Below, piece after piece: positions 16,067 to 23,441 of a DNA stretch of 23,847 nt. The notes under the pieces were generated by a model. It was not told the origin of the DNA. It saw nothing but the letters and a program-made list of their open reading frames with translations, and made no database searches. The stretch is from G039029935 sp039029935 (GTDB taxonomy: Bacteria > Chloroflexota > Anaerolineae > Caldilineales > Caldilineaceae). Numbering within the stretch: position 1 is the stretch's first letter; each line of letters opens with the position of its first letter. The DNA lies in the NCBI GenBank assembly GCA_039029935.1, contig JBCCFC010000024.1, positions 1-23,847 on the forward strand. Reading direction: 5' to 3'. Made by a program: the position numbers and the translations under genes.

Positions 16067-16401
16067 TCAACTAGAAAATAAACTTAATTGCAATGGCGCG
16101 GGGTCTGTCAACAGTTCACCTTGCTGTTTTTCCTTCTTGCGTACTTCTGACATCCCATCATGACGTGCCGCCGCGCACACCTCGCCCCAACTAGCAAAAT
16201 ATTCATCATAATATCGAATCGCATATTGCCCATGTGCAATCATATCCTCTCTGGTGGGTAGGCGGTTTAATTCACCTGCAACTCTACGAACTTCAAGTTG
16301 CAGAGTTTTTTTTGGATTTCATAACGTATTTCCAGCATCCGCGCCACACGGCTAGTTTTCTCTGTCAGCTTTCTTTTGGCTTTACGGAATGGACCCAATC
16401 C
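16067..16401 (-). pseudogene. Frameshifted gene tail: HNH-associated-repeat-like domain ending in QLSLF
   Basis: The frame ending at 16067 is open only to 16318 and has no normal start. It reads LEVRRVAGELNRLPTRED, then HGQYAIRYYDEYFASWGE, matching my memory of the HNH-associated helix-turn-helix repeat (RRVA.ELgR.PTr...hG.Y....y...FgSW). It ends with QLSLF two residues before the stop, like the sliding-clamp-binding pentapeptide. Just upstream is an 8-A run (16306-16313); one extra base, or a -1 slip, joins it to the frame reading RKLTEKTSRVARMLEIRYEI. That frame runs upstream to 16401 and overlaps the end of the 229-aa frame; a second -1 shift in the A4 near 16375 would join that as well. 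It is either a broken gene, a phase-variable gene or homopolymer errors in the sequence. Confidence 0.6.
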
Positions 16402-17054
16402 CTACTCGATTTCGGCACGACGAGATTATTATATTTCGCACCGCCTGTAATACGTCTTACCCAAATATAACGCTGTTTGATAAAAAGTGCAAGCTCATCA
16501 GGCTTGCCAACAAAGTCGCCAATTTCACATTTGGCAAGGATGGAGGATGGTTCTGCTAGGCTGTCGTTGTGGCTACGCCCAAAGAGCATCAATGCGATTG
16601 CATCTTTTTTCAAATCATCCAAGTCGTGTTTTTCACTCAGTCTCTTGCCATCAATATGTAAACGTGTATTGGTCAATTTTTGTTTAGGTAATGCTTTGAA
16701 GTGGTATGAATGAGAATTCCCCTGATGTTCGTAATACAAGATGCCATCTGGAAACAGTGTGGTAAATTCTCGGCTCACCCGTTGTAATAATTCACCACCA
16801 AAGTCGGCTAAAATGGATAAGTGCTTCAGAAATAAATTTCCCGAGAATGTTGTATTCTCAAGGACTCCAAATATGCCTTCAATATCTGTCGATGGAACTG
16901 TCAGAAACCCAACGAATTGGTCTTGAGTCTCAAGCAACAGTGGTACAATACTCAACTCAGCCTCACGTACGGAGAGTTCCGTCGGCCAGAATTTTGATGC
17001 AACGGCCTCAAGTTCTTCAAATGTACGTTGATAGTTCACGATGTGGTTTGTCAT
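16365..17054 (-). CDS. Uncharacterised 229-aa protein, probably truncated; possible DNA-acting enzyme
   Basis: I do not recognise this protein with confidence. It has no signal peptide or membrane segment. The segment SGNLFLKHLSILADFGGELL (80-99) recalls conserved stretches of type II restriction-endonuclease-like proteins, but I cannot point to a PD-(D/E)XK site. The end (SSRDWVHSVKPKES) looks premature: two single-base shifts in A-runs would extend it by about 100 residues into the HNH-repeat-like tail described at 16067-16401, giving a protein of roughly 330 aa. Start ATG 17054 has no Shine-Dalgarno, but TATAAT lies at 17062-17067 on the minus strand, so it may be nearly leaderless. It follows the flippase stop by 51 bp. 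Its content differs from the polysaccharide genes beside it, which suits an acquired restriction-type gene. Confidence 0.6.
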   Translation of the reverse strand: MTNHIVNYQRTFEELEAVASKFWPTELSVREAELSIVPLLLETQDQFVGFLTVPSTDIEGIFGVLENTTFSGNLFLKHLSILADFGGELLQRVSREFTTLFPDGILYYEHQGNSHSYHFKALPKQKLTNTRLHIDGKRLSEKHDLDDLKKDAIALMLFGRSHNDSLAEPSSILAKCEIGDFVGKPDELALFIKQRYIWVRRITGGAKYNNLVVPKSSRDWVHSVKPKES

Positions 17055-17105
17055 TGGTTTATTATAAATGGACTAAAATGATTTCTGAAATCTCACTATT
17101 TTATA

Positions 17106-18440
17106 TTATCTACGATTCACACTCTGAATCCACAATCCCATCACCATGCCCACAAGCGTAGCGATTACCACTGCCCACGCCGCTCCCAATGTACCAATAA
17201 ATGCACTCAACAACGGCAACAACACAACCACACAGCCAATATGCACACCAATGACGCTCAATCCTTGGCGTACCCTACTCTCAATCATAAAGCGTGTGAT
17301 GAGATAGGTTTCGATGAGAAATAGTGGGCTGGACAATGATAGCACACGAAAGGCGGCAACGGCATCAGGGTATTGTCCACGATACACAATCGCCAAAATC
17401 GGTTCGGCAAAAAGCAGACTGACGATGACAACTGGGCTTAACGCAATTAGACTATAGCTTACAGTCTTATAAACCAATTGTCCATAGCCATTTTGTGTAG
17501 TCTGCTCCGTACTTTGATGTAACCCGGTCGTCAATGTGAGAATCGTCACTTGTTGGGTTTGATATACTCGGCTCAACGTGGGATACAGTGCCTGCCAGTA
17601 GCTTTGGATAAGTTTGAGTATAATGCGAACAAGATTATAGGCGGCACTATACAGCCCCGTAACCTGCTCGCTTGCCACAATGCCAAGCAGCAAAATATCC
17701 ATGCGGTTGAGCAACACATCCGAGAGAGCTAACCCATAAAATGACATCGAACGTTGTAGCAAAGATTTTGCATCTGCATAGTTGCTTAGGCATCCCTGCC
17801 TGAGCGTCGGGCGTTCAGCCCGAATTTCGTGCATATTCGGTAACTGACTCATCAGCACGACACACATCATCGCCGAGATTAACTGTGTCCCCACCAGAAC
17901 ACCCAACACTGCCACAATGCCACCACCCCACCACAACACACTTGCGCTTGCACCCAGAATCAGCGTATTGATCACCACCTCTACAATCATCACCAACTCC
18001 ATGCGCTCACTTGCACGGAAAATGGTCTGGCTGGCTGATGTCACCGCATAAAAGGGTAGTGATGCCCCTACGACAATCAACGCCATCTGCATGGTGTCGC
18101 TAAAGGGCAGGAGCATGGCAAAGAGTACCAGCCCGACCCACACAAGGATGCTTGCCAAGAGTTGGATGCGAAGTGCTAGTTGATAGGTTGACCGTTGCTT
18201 CTCTGGAAATTGTGCCAAATCACGCGTCAACAGTGTGGGCAATCCTAGCTCACTGATGACCTGACTGACGTTGAGATAGGCCAGTGCCACCGTATATTGA
18301 CCCAACGCCTCAAGCCCAAGGTTGCGCGCCACAAACAGTTGGATGCCAAAGCTGATGAGAATGCGCCACAGGCTTGACCCTGCCAGCGCGCCGACATTGA
18401 TGAGGATGCGTCGTAGAAAGGTATTTTGCCAAAAATTCAA
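17106..18440 (-). CDS. Wzx-like polysaccharide flippase (MATE/MOP superfamily)
   Basis: A 444-aa inner-membrane protein with a dozen or so hydrophobic segments that probably flips lipid-linked sugar units for exopolysaccharide or cell-wall glycan assembly. It opens with FLRRILINVGALAGSSLW and FVARNLGLEALGQYTVALAY, the usual first helices of Wzx-type flippases, and keeps the mid-protein pattern LNRMDILLLGIVASEQVTGL. The frame extends to an ATG at 18551, but those 37 residues overlap the upstream gene and resemble no transporter. TTG 18440 forms a TTGA overlap with the upstream stop, puts the first helix at the usual distance from the N-terminus, and implies translational coupling. A glycosyltransferase gene at 3914-5278 is a possible functional partner. 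Confidence 0.88.
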   Translation of the reverse strand: MNFWQNTFLRRILINVGALAGSSLWRILISFGIQLFVARNLGLEALGQYTVALAYLNVSQVISELGLPTLLTRDLAQFPEKQRSTYQLALRIQLLASILVWVGLVLFAMLLPFSDTMQMALIVVGASLPFYAVTSASQTIFRASERMELVMIVEVVINTLILGASASVLWWGGGIVAVLGVLVGTQLISAMMCVVLMSQLPNMHEIRAERPTLRQGCLSNYADAKSLLQRSMSFYGLALSDVLLNRMDILLLGIVASEQVTGLYSAAYNLVRIILKLIQSYWQALYPTLSRVYQTQQVTILTLTTGLHQSTEQTTQNGYGQLVYKTVSYSLIALSPVVIVSLLFAEPILAIVYRGQYPDAVAAFRVLSLSSPLFLIETYLITRFMIESRVRQGLSVIGVHIGCVVVLLPLLSAFIGTLGAAWAVVIATLVGMVMGLWIQSVNRR

Positions 18441-19000
18441 GTTGGGATACGTCCTGTCAGTAGAAAATTGAGAAGTCGCCGAGGGCGATAGAGTCGATGT
18501 CGCCACGCAAACCAGAGCAACGCCAGCAGTCCACCCACCTCCCATATCCACAACTCAGGTCGGCGTGTAAATGTTACCCAATAGGCTTGACCGATGTCTT
18601 CCTGCTTGCCCCCTTCTTTGCCCCACACATGAAACCGCCATCCACGAAACGGCCAGTAGAAGGTATCATGAAAATCCCAGATGCGGTCGCAGACGCCATG
18701 TCCCACAATGGCAAGCGCAAAAATCCAGATGGTTTTCTTCTCTTGTGTCTGCTCTGTCCCTTTTGCTTTTTGATAGGCAAATAAGATGACGGACAGATAA
18801 GCGATCAAGGTATGAGCAAAGAGGACAGCCGATTTGTAACGTTTATAGAAGTAGGCCAGTGCCAGTGGTTTGTCTACAAGATCGGACCCCACTGCCGCTA
18901 CTGCCATCCAGCGATAGTCAATGTCCTGTGGGGCGTCGAGATGTTCCTGCGCCAAGCTCAATCCAAGCCATGTATATGCAATGTGTGATGGTGGCAGCAT
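18437..19000 (-). CDS. YdjM-like membrane protein, predicted metal-dependent hydrolase
   Basis: A 187-aa membrane protein with about four hydrophobic segments. It starts MLPPSHIAYTWLGL and carries conserved-looking polar residues in and near membrane segments: H6, D40 and D43 (GSDLVDKPL), H63 (FAHTLIAYL), H101 and D105 (GHGVCDRIWDFHDTF), the layout of the YdjM/LexA-regulated membrane hydrolase family. The substrate is unknown. Its ATG (19000) directly abuts the TAG of the propeller gene, with AGGA eight bases upstream, and its stop overlaps the flippase start. The three genes therefore form a coupled operon, and this protein may act in the same envelope process as the flippase. Family call moderate. 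Confidence 0.7.
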   Translation of the reverse strand: MLPPSHIAYTWLGLSLAQEHLDAPQDIDYRWMAVAAVGSDLVDKPLALAYFYKRYKSAVLFAHTLIAYLSVILFAYQKAKGTEQTQEKKTIWIFALAIVGHGVCDRIWDFHDTFYWPFRGWRFHVWGKEGGKQEDIGQAYWVTFTRRPELWIWEVGGLLALLWFAWRHRLYRPRRLLNFLLTGRIPT

Positions 19001-20020
19001 CTAATTTTCCTGCTCTTCATTATTCATGGGTGAAAACCATGTGGGCCAAAAATCATCTTTTGTGTTTCTTGTCAGTCGAGTTTGCTCCGTTCCATCGCGA
19101 TTCATCATATAGATTTCTTTATTCCCATCGCGGTTAGAAACAAAGATCAGTTTTTGACTATCAGATGACCACTCAATTCGTGCATAATCATCGGCAAGAT
19201 TGTTGGTGAGATTTGTCTGTAACGAGCCGTCAGTCTTCATGACATATATCTCTGAATTGCCATCTCGAGTTGATTCAAACGCAATTTGCGAACCATCTGG
19301 AGCCCATGAGGGTTGAAAGTCTTGCTGAGTGCTATTGGTCAAAAGCTCTGGTGAAGTTCCATCTGCATTCATCAGGTAAATTTCGGTATGACCATCTCGG
19401 ATTGTTTCAAACGCAATTCGTTCTCCATCAGGATGCCAAGTTGGACAACAATTATTTGATGTATTCTCTGTAAGTCGAAATTTACCAGTCCCATCCGTTG
19501 CCATTGCATGCACGTTGTTAAAACCGTCAATTCCTGATGTATACATAATCAACGATCCATCTGGCGACCAACCTGAACTTTCATCCCAGACTGAATTATT
19601 GGTTAGGCGAACTTGATTTGTGCCATCAGGATTCATTACATAGATTTCCATATTCCCATCACGATTCGATGTAAAGGCAATACGTTTGCCATCAGGTGAG
19701 AGTGCAGGGAACTCATCGACTCTTGAATTGTTGGTTAGACGAATCTGGCTTGAGCCATCAGGGTTCATGACATAGATTTCTTTGTTACCATCTCGCTCCG
19801 AAACGAAAGCGATTTTACCATCTTGTATTGATGGAGAGGTTGTGACTGTCGGTGTTGGTGTTGGTGTAAGAGGTAGTTCTACATCTACAATAGGTACATC
19901 TGGTTCTTGTGGTTGATCTCTATCTAGAAAAAATGGTGTAATTGAAATGACTGCTGCGAATAATGTTGCAGCCGCAGCAATTATTGCAACCTTTATCTCT
20001 GTCGAAAGCTGGCGAAACAT
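19001..20020 (-). CDS. Membrane-anchored TolB-like PD40 beta-propeller protein
   Basis: A 339-aa protein with one N-terminal membrane segment (about 11-31), a Pro/Thr linker (PLTPTPTPTVTTSPS, 50-64) and six PD40-type repeats from about 68 to 328. Each follows the pattern IAF.S.RDGN.EIYVMN.DG....LT.N....F.P.WSPDG. It is likely held outside the cytoplasmic membrane and binds protein or glycan; no enzyme motif is seen. Repeat 3 is the most divergent (SGIDGFNNVHAMATDG), and repeat 4 is preceded by a CC pair (191-192). Start ATG 20020 has a strong ribosome site, AAGGAGAG, about three bases upstream, and a sigma-70-like promoter stands about 70 bp farther up. It leads the operon with the YdjM-like and flippase genes. 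Confidence 0.88.
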   Translation of the reverse strand: MFRQLSTEIKVAIIAAAATLFAAVISITPFFLDRDQPQEPDVPIVDVELPLTPTPTPTVTTSPSIQDGKIAFVSERDGNKEIYVMNPDGSSQIRLTNNSRVDEFPALSPDGKRIAFTSNRDGNMEIYVMNPDGTNQVRLTNNSVWDESSGWSPDGSLIMYTSGIDGFNNVHAMATDGTGKFRLTENTSNNCCPTWHPDGERIAFETIRDGHTEIYLMNADGTSPELLTNSTQQDFQPSWAPDGSQIAFESTRDGNSEIYVMKTDGSLQTNLTNNLADDYARIEWSSDSQKLIFVSNRDGNKEIYMMNRDGTEQTRLTRNTKDDFWPTWFSPMNNEEQEN

Positions 20021-20091
20021 ATACTCTCCTTTTATTTTGCTTTAGAATGTTTAATTGTTAAGGTAATAGCATTTCGCTCAATTCTTTTCTT

Positions 20092-20119
20092 ATTGTAGCA
20101 CAGACGAACCGCATGTAAA
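20092..20119 (-). promoter_or_regulatory. Sigma-70-like promoter of the propeller-YdjM-flippase operon
   Basis: On the minus strand TTTACA (20119-20114) and TACAAT (20097-20092) are separated by 16 bp, each one mismatch from the consensus hexamers. Transcription would start near 20085, giving a leader of about 65 nt before ATG 20020. Confidence 0.5.
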
Positions 20120-20151
20120 AGATAAGATGTCTATGTTGCTATCATTCTGGC

Positions 20152-21102
20152 CTATTTCCCACGCTCTTCACGGATATAGGGCACACCCAATGCCGCAGGC
20201 GCACCGACTCTTCGACGTAGTGCTTCACGCGAGCCGATGACCAAGACGATGATGGTAAACAGATAAGGCATCATGTTCATAAAGTAGCCAAACGTAGGGT
20301 TGCGTAGGAAAAAGGCAAGGTTTTGTAGATCCAATGGCAGACGCCGGATTGCACCAAAGAGATAGGACCCAATCGCTGCTCGCACTGGCCCCCAGCCCGC
20401 AAAGATGACCAACCCAACCGCAATCCACCCTTGTCCCGCCGTCATACCCTCAATCCACAACGGTGTAATCGCCAAGCTCAACGCCGCCCCTGCCATGCCC
20501 GACAACATGCCACCGACCACCACGTAGAGATAACGCAGTCGATAGACATTGACACCCAGCACATCTGCCGCCGCCGGATATTCACCAATGGCGCGCAGTT
20601 CCAGTCCTGGACGGGTGCGGTTGATGTAGAACCATGCCGCTGGAATCAACAAAAAGCCGATGTAGACGATGACATTGTGCTGAAAGAAAATTGGCCCCAA
20701 TACAGGAATCTGTGACAGCACTGGAATGTCAAAGGCAGGCAGGCGCGGTGCTTGCTTGACCTCTACCAGTGGTGAGCCGAGGACCGCACTCAGGCCTGTA
20801 CCAAGAAAGGTCAACGCCAACCCACTGACCACCTGATCTGCCCGCAGCGTAATCGTCACAAACGCATGAAGCCACGCCAATACGCCGCCGACGAGGATTG
20901 CCGCCAGCAGCCCGACCCATGCGCTCCCCGACGCATAGGCCACGCCAAACCCCGTCATCGCCCCCATGAGCATCATGCCTTCGACGCCGAGGTTGAGGAT
21001 GCCAGCACGTTCGGCAAAGATTTCGCCGATGGTGGCAAAGAGAATGGCCGTGCCTGAGCGGACGCCTGCTGCTAGTAAATTGATAAGTATTGCAAATTCC
21101 AT
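20152..21102 (-). CDS. ABC transporter permease, nucleoside/simple-sugar type (YufQ/NupQ-like)
   Basis: A 316-aa polytopic permease of the branched-chain amino acid / ribose-type superfamily (BPD_transp_2). AERAGILNLGVEGMMLMGA (31-49) is the conserved opening of nucleoside-type permeases of the YufP/YufQ group, and GEYPAAADVLGVNVYRLRY matches the usual GENP.AA...GI.V...RY cytoplasmic loop. Length is normal. Such permeases work as a pair with a second permease, an ATPase and a Bmp-family lipoprotein, normally encoded just upstream. Here the upstream neighbour is a sigma-factor gene and the downstream one is the propeller gene, so the partners are missing from the window. Start ATG 21102 has no obvious Shine-Dalgarno. 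Substrate (nucleoside versus sugar) is inferred from family only. Confidence 0.88.
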   Translation of the reverse strand: MEFAILINLLAAGVRSGTAILFATIGEIFAERAGILNLGVEGMMLMGAMTGFGVAYASGSAWVGLLAAILVGGVLAWLHAFVTITLRADQVVSGLALTFLGTGLSAVLGSPLVEVKQAPRLPAFDIPVLSQIPVLGPIFFQHNVIVYIGFLLIPAAWFYINRTRPGLELRAIGEYPAAADVLGVNVYRLRYLYVVVGGMLSGMAGAALSLAITPLWIEGMTAGQGWIAVGLVIFAGWGPVRAAIGSYLFGAIRRLPLDLQNLAFFLRNPTFGYFMNMMPYLFTIIVLVIGSREALRRRVGAPAALGVPYIREERGK

Positions 21103-21143
21103 AAGATGTTGATTGCTAAAAATAACGGCGCATATTCAGTAAA

Positions 21144-21196
21144 AGTGCAAACCAATAATTCCCTAGAGGCGAAATCATTGGTTTGCACTCTTTTTT
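21144..21196. terminator. Intrinsic-terminator-like hairpin between sigma-fusion and permease genes
   Basis: AGTGCAAACCAAT (21144-21156) pairs perfectly with ATTGGTTTGCACT (21177-21189) across a 20-nt loop. A T6 run follows at 21191-21196 on the plus strand, and four T follow the stem on the minus strand. The minus-strand sigma-fusion gene ends 149 bp upstream, so it probably ends transcription there and isolates the permease gene. The T-run is better on the plus strand, where no gene is seen, so it may work both ways. Confidence 0.65.
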
Positions 21197-21344
21197 GATA
21201 TGAGCAAATATAAATTATGAACGCAAAATGTTCATTCAACTGTGCCATTTCTGCTTGGATATAATACCACACAGTTCGCTCAGGATGGAAGTATATCGGC
21301 GAGGTCTTGGCAAAACATCAAACGAAACCCGCGTTTCTCCTTGC

Positions 21345-23201
21345 TTACAACCCATGATTTGCCATCTGTGGATGTTGTGCCGGAAATAATACCGGAATCA
21401 ATATCGCTGCATCGCCCGTCAGCATTAGCTGATGCTGCTCAACGATGTGCATCGGCTCATCCGTCCCAATAACCAACTGTGCCAGCGCAAGCTCACCATG
21501 AATGCTGTGTTGTGACGGTTGTGGTATTGTCTGTACAGTACACTGTGCATGCTCAATGCGTAGCGTTACCTGCTCTTGCTCATCAAAAATGGTCAAGTCG
21601 CCCCGCCACTCTTTTAGGTGAGACTGTTCCAATCGTTGTGAAAACTCATCCGTCAACTTCTCCATCAATGACGCTAAGTTGATGATGCGGATCATGTGTT
21701 TTTGCGTTTTGCGATAACCACGATGAAGCCGCACATCTAAGCGACGTAAATACTGCCCCAGCGGGCTGTTATAGGGCTGACGGAAGAACTCCACCTCATT
21801 ACAACCCCATTGCCGCGCCAGATGTTCCAACACATGCAGTCTGTCCTCGAATGTCCCGGCGGACTCCTCAACAGATAGGACGGCGTCTGTTTCACTTGGC
21901 CGATAAAAGAGTACATACCCGTCGATTGCGCCATCGGCATCTCGCCAGAGGGTGCCATGATACCCACCGGGGACTTTAGAATAACGATAGGTTGGACGCA
22001 CAGCCGTGCCTGTCACCAACGCGTTTTCTTGATTATACAGTTCCGCAAAACGGTCAACCAAGCCATCAAAGTCCTCGGTTGAAAATGCCTCAATGGACGC
22101 TGGTAACGGTCCAACGCTTAAATCGCCAGTGGGCATGTCCTCTGTGCGCAGATAGAAGTGCGTTTCGGGAAAGGCACGGATATAGCCTGCTGCCCCAAAG
22201 ACCGTTGGGTCTACCATACACCCTAATGACAGATCATATCCGTTGGCTTGCATGGCCTTGAGTGTGTCCTCAAGTGCCTGCTGTTTCATCGCTATATAAG
22301 CCTGTTTCATATCAGCCTCTGTGATATCACGATAATCAGGGTTCATCTTATCGGCGTTGACACCCGCCACACGCACCCGCGCTGAACCAATACGCATAGT
22401 GACATCATAGACCCCGATATGCACAATCATGTCATTCTGTCTGAACCCCACCCGGCTTGTTTGCCAGTCATAGTGGCTATAGGCAATGCGACCATTGCGG
22501 TGGGCATCCAGACGATCATCTGCATCCACCAGTGTGTACAGTGCCTCACTATGTTGTTCCTGATTGGGGGCCAATAACGCCAATACACCATCCACAAACG
22601 CTGTGTCCTTAGAAGGGCGTTTGCCCTGTAAACTTTCCTGCACCATAGAAATTGTCATCCTTTTTCTAAGCTGCTTCCGCGCCGCATGTAACCAATTGTT
22701 GACTGTTGTTATTGATACGTCGAGAAACGCAGCCACTTCCTTTTGAGAATACTCCGAGATGTAGTAGAGCAGGATGGCTGTTCGCTGATGGCTAGGCAAC
22801 TGTTTGATGGCAGCAGACAACACACCTGAGGTCTCCTGTATCGAAAGTACCTCTGGTGGTATCGGGTCTGCCGACGCCAATGCGTTATCCACATCCGCCG
22901 CCTCCCAATCCACTGCCTCTAAATCAATGGTGGTAATCCGCTTTTTGCGACGAAACCGATCACAATGTTTGAAGACGATTTTTCGTAGCCAGTTTGGAAA
23001 GGCAAAGGCATTATAGACACGCGGCAGATGAAGATAGGCTTCGAGAAAAGCCTCCTGTGCGATATCTTCGGCCAAGTGAAAATCCCCAACGACGCTGTAG
23101 GCATAGCCCACTGCCATATCCTGAAATCTGCGCATAATTTCAGCATAGGCATCCGCGTCCCCCGCCTGCGCCTGAACCAACCAGTTTTGTAGTTCCTGCA
23201 T
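21345..23201 (-). CDS. ECF sigma factor fused to Eis-like GNAT and SCP2-like domains
   Basis: A 618-aa fusion. Numbering from TTG 23225, sigma region 2 is about 14-95 (DMAVGYAYSVVGDFHLAEDI) and region 4 about 135-190, with the HTH SQKEVAAFLDVSITTVNNWL, so it can probably direct RNA polymerase. From about 205 the sequence follows an Eis-type acetyltransferase plan: VRVAGVNADKMNPDYRD (284-300), GYDLSLGCMV (329-338), AAGYIRAFPETHFYLRTEDM (345-364), a second GNAT-like half (about 420-515) and an SCP2-like end (about 516-612). The acetyl-CoA loop, normally R-x-x-G-x-G/A after the PDYR, reads DITEAD, so catalysis is doubtful. Start ATG 23201 is preferred over TTG 23225 because GGAG lies seven bases upstream. 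No anti-sigma gene is adjacent; the C-terminal part may control the sigma factor. Confidence 0.88.
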   Translation of the reverse strand: MQELQNWLVQAQAGDADAYAEIMRRFQDMAVGYAYSVVGDFHLAEDIAQEAFLEAYLHLPRVYNAFAFPNWLRKIVFKHCDRFRRKKRITTIDLEAVDWEAADVDNALASADPIPPEVLSIQETSGVLSAAIKQLPSHQRTAILLYYISEYSQKEVAAFLDVSITTVNNWLHAARKQLRKRMTISMVQESLQGKRPSKDTAFVDGVLALLAPNQEQHSEALYTLVDADDRLDAHRNGRIAYSHYDWQTSRVGFRQNDMIVHIGVYDVTMRIGSARVRVAGVNADKMNPDYRDITEADMKQAYIAMKQQALEDTLKAMQANGYDLSLGCMVDPTVFGAAGYIRAFPETHFYLRTEDMPTGDLSVGPLPASIEAFSTEDFDGLVDRFAELYNQENALVTGTAVRPTYRYSKVPGGYHGTLWRDADGAIDGYVLFYRPSETDAVLSVEESAGTFEDRLHVLEHLARQWGCNEVEFFRQPYNSPLGQYLRRLDVRLHRGYRKTQKHMIRIINLASLMEKLTDEFSQRLEQSHLKEWRGDLTIFDEQEQVTLRIEHAQCTVQTIPQPSQHSIHGELALAQLVIGTDEPMHIVEQHQLMLTGDAAILIPVLFPAQHPQMANHGL

Positions 23202-23225
23202 CCATAGTCTCCATGAATCAATCAA

Positions 23226-23441
23226 ACTTGACAGCTATCTATGGTAAAATCCCAGGTTGAGGCGCGATGCTTTAAGGACTTTGCTGAAAAACCGCAGAGA
23301 ACGCAAAGAACGCAGAGAGTTCGCTGAGAGGGTAAAATGGATTATTATGTTTTGACTCGTTTCGGTGACTGTTTTGAAGATGATTGGGAGACCTGCAAGA
23401 GGTCCTATACCAATCGTTTGATTCGAAGCAAATTGAAGAGT
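23226..23441. other. Intergenic stretch with CGCAGAGA-type short repeats
   Basis: No gene is visible. About 23291-23327 contains imperfect direct repeats of CGCAGAGA/ACGCAAAGA units, a kind of extragenic repeat found in many environmental bacteria. GACCT-GCAAG-AGGTC near 23391-23405 is a small inverted repeat downstream of the next gene's stop codon, too weak to call a terminator. No clear promoter for the sigma-fusion gene was found. Confidence 0.45.

Noticed and set aside
16847..17161. 104-codon plus-strand frame
   Set aside because: Crosses two minus-strand genes antisense; no domain signature.
18441..18551. N-terminal 37 residues of the flippase frame
   Set aside because: Overlap the YdjM-like gene in another frame; TTG 18440 in a TTGA overlap is a better start.
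23202..23225. TTG start of the sigma-fusion gene
   Set aside because: ATG 23201 has GGAG at good spacing and fits the usual sigma N-terminus.
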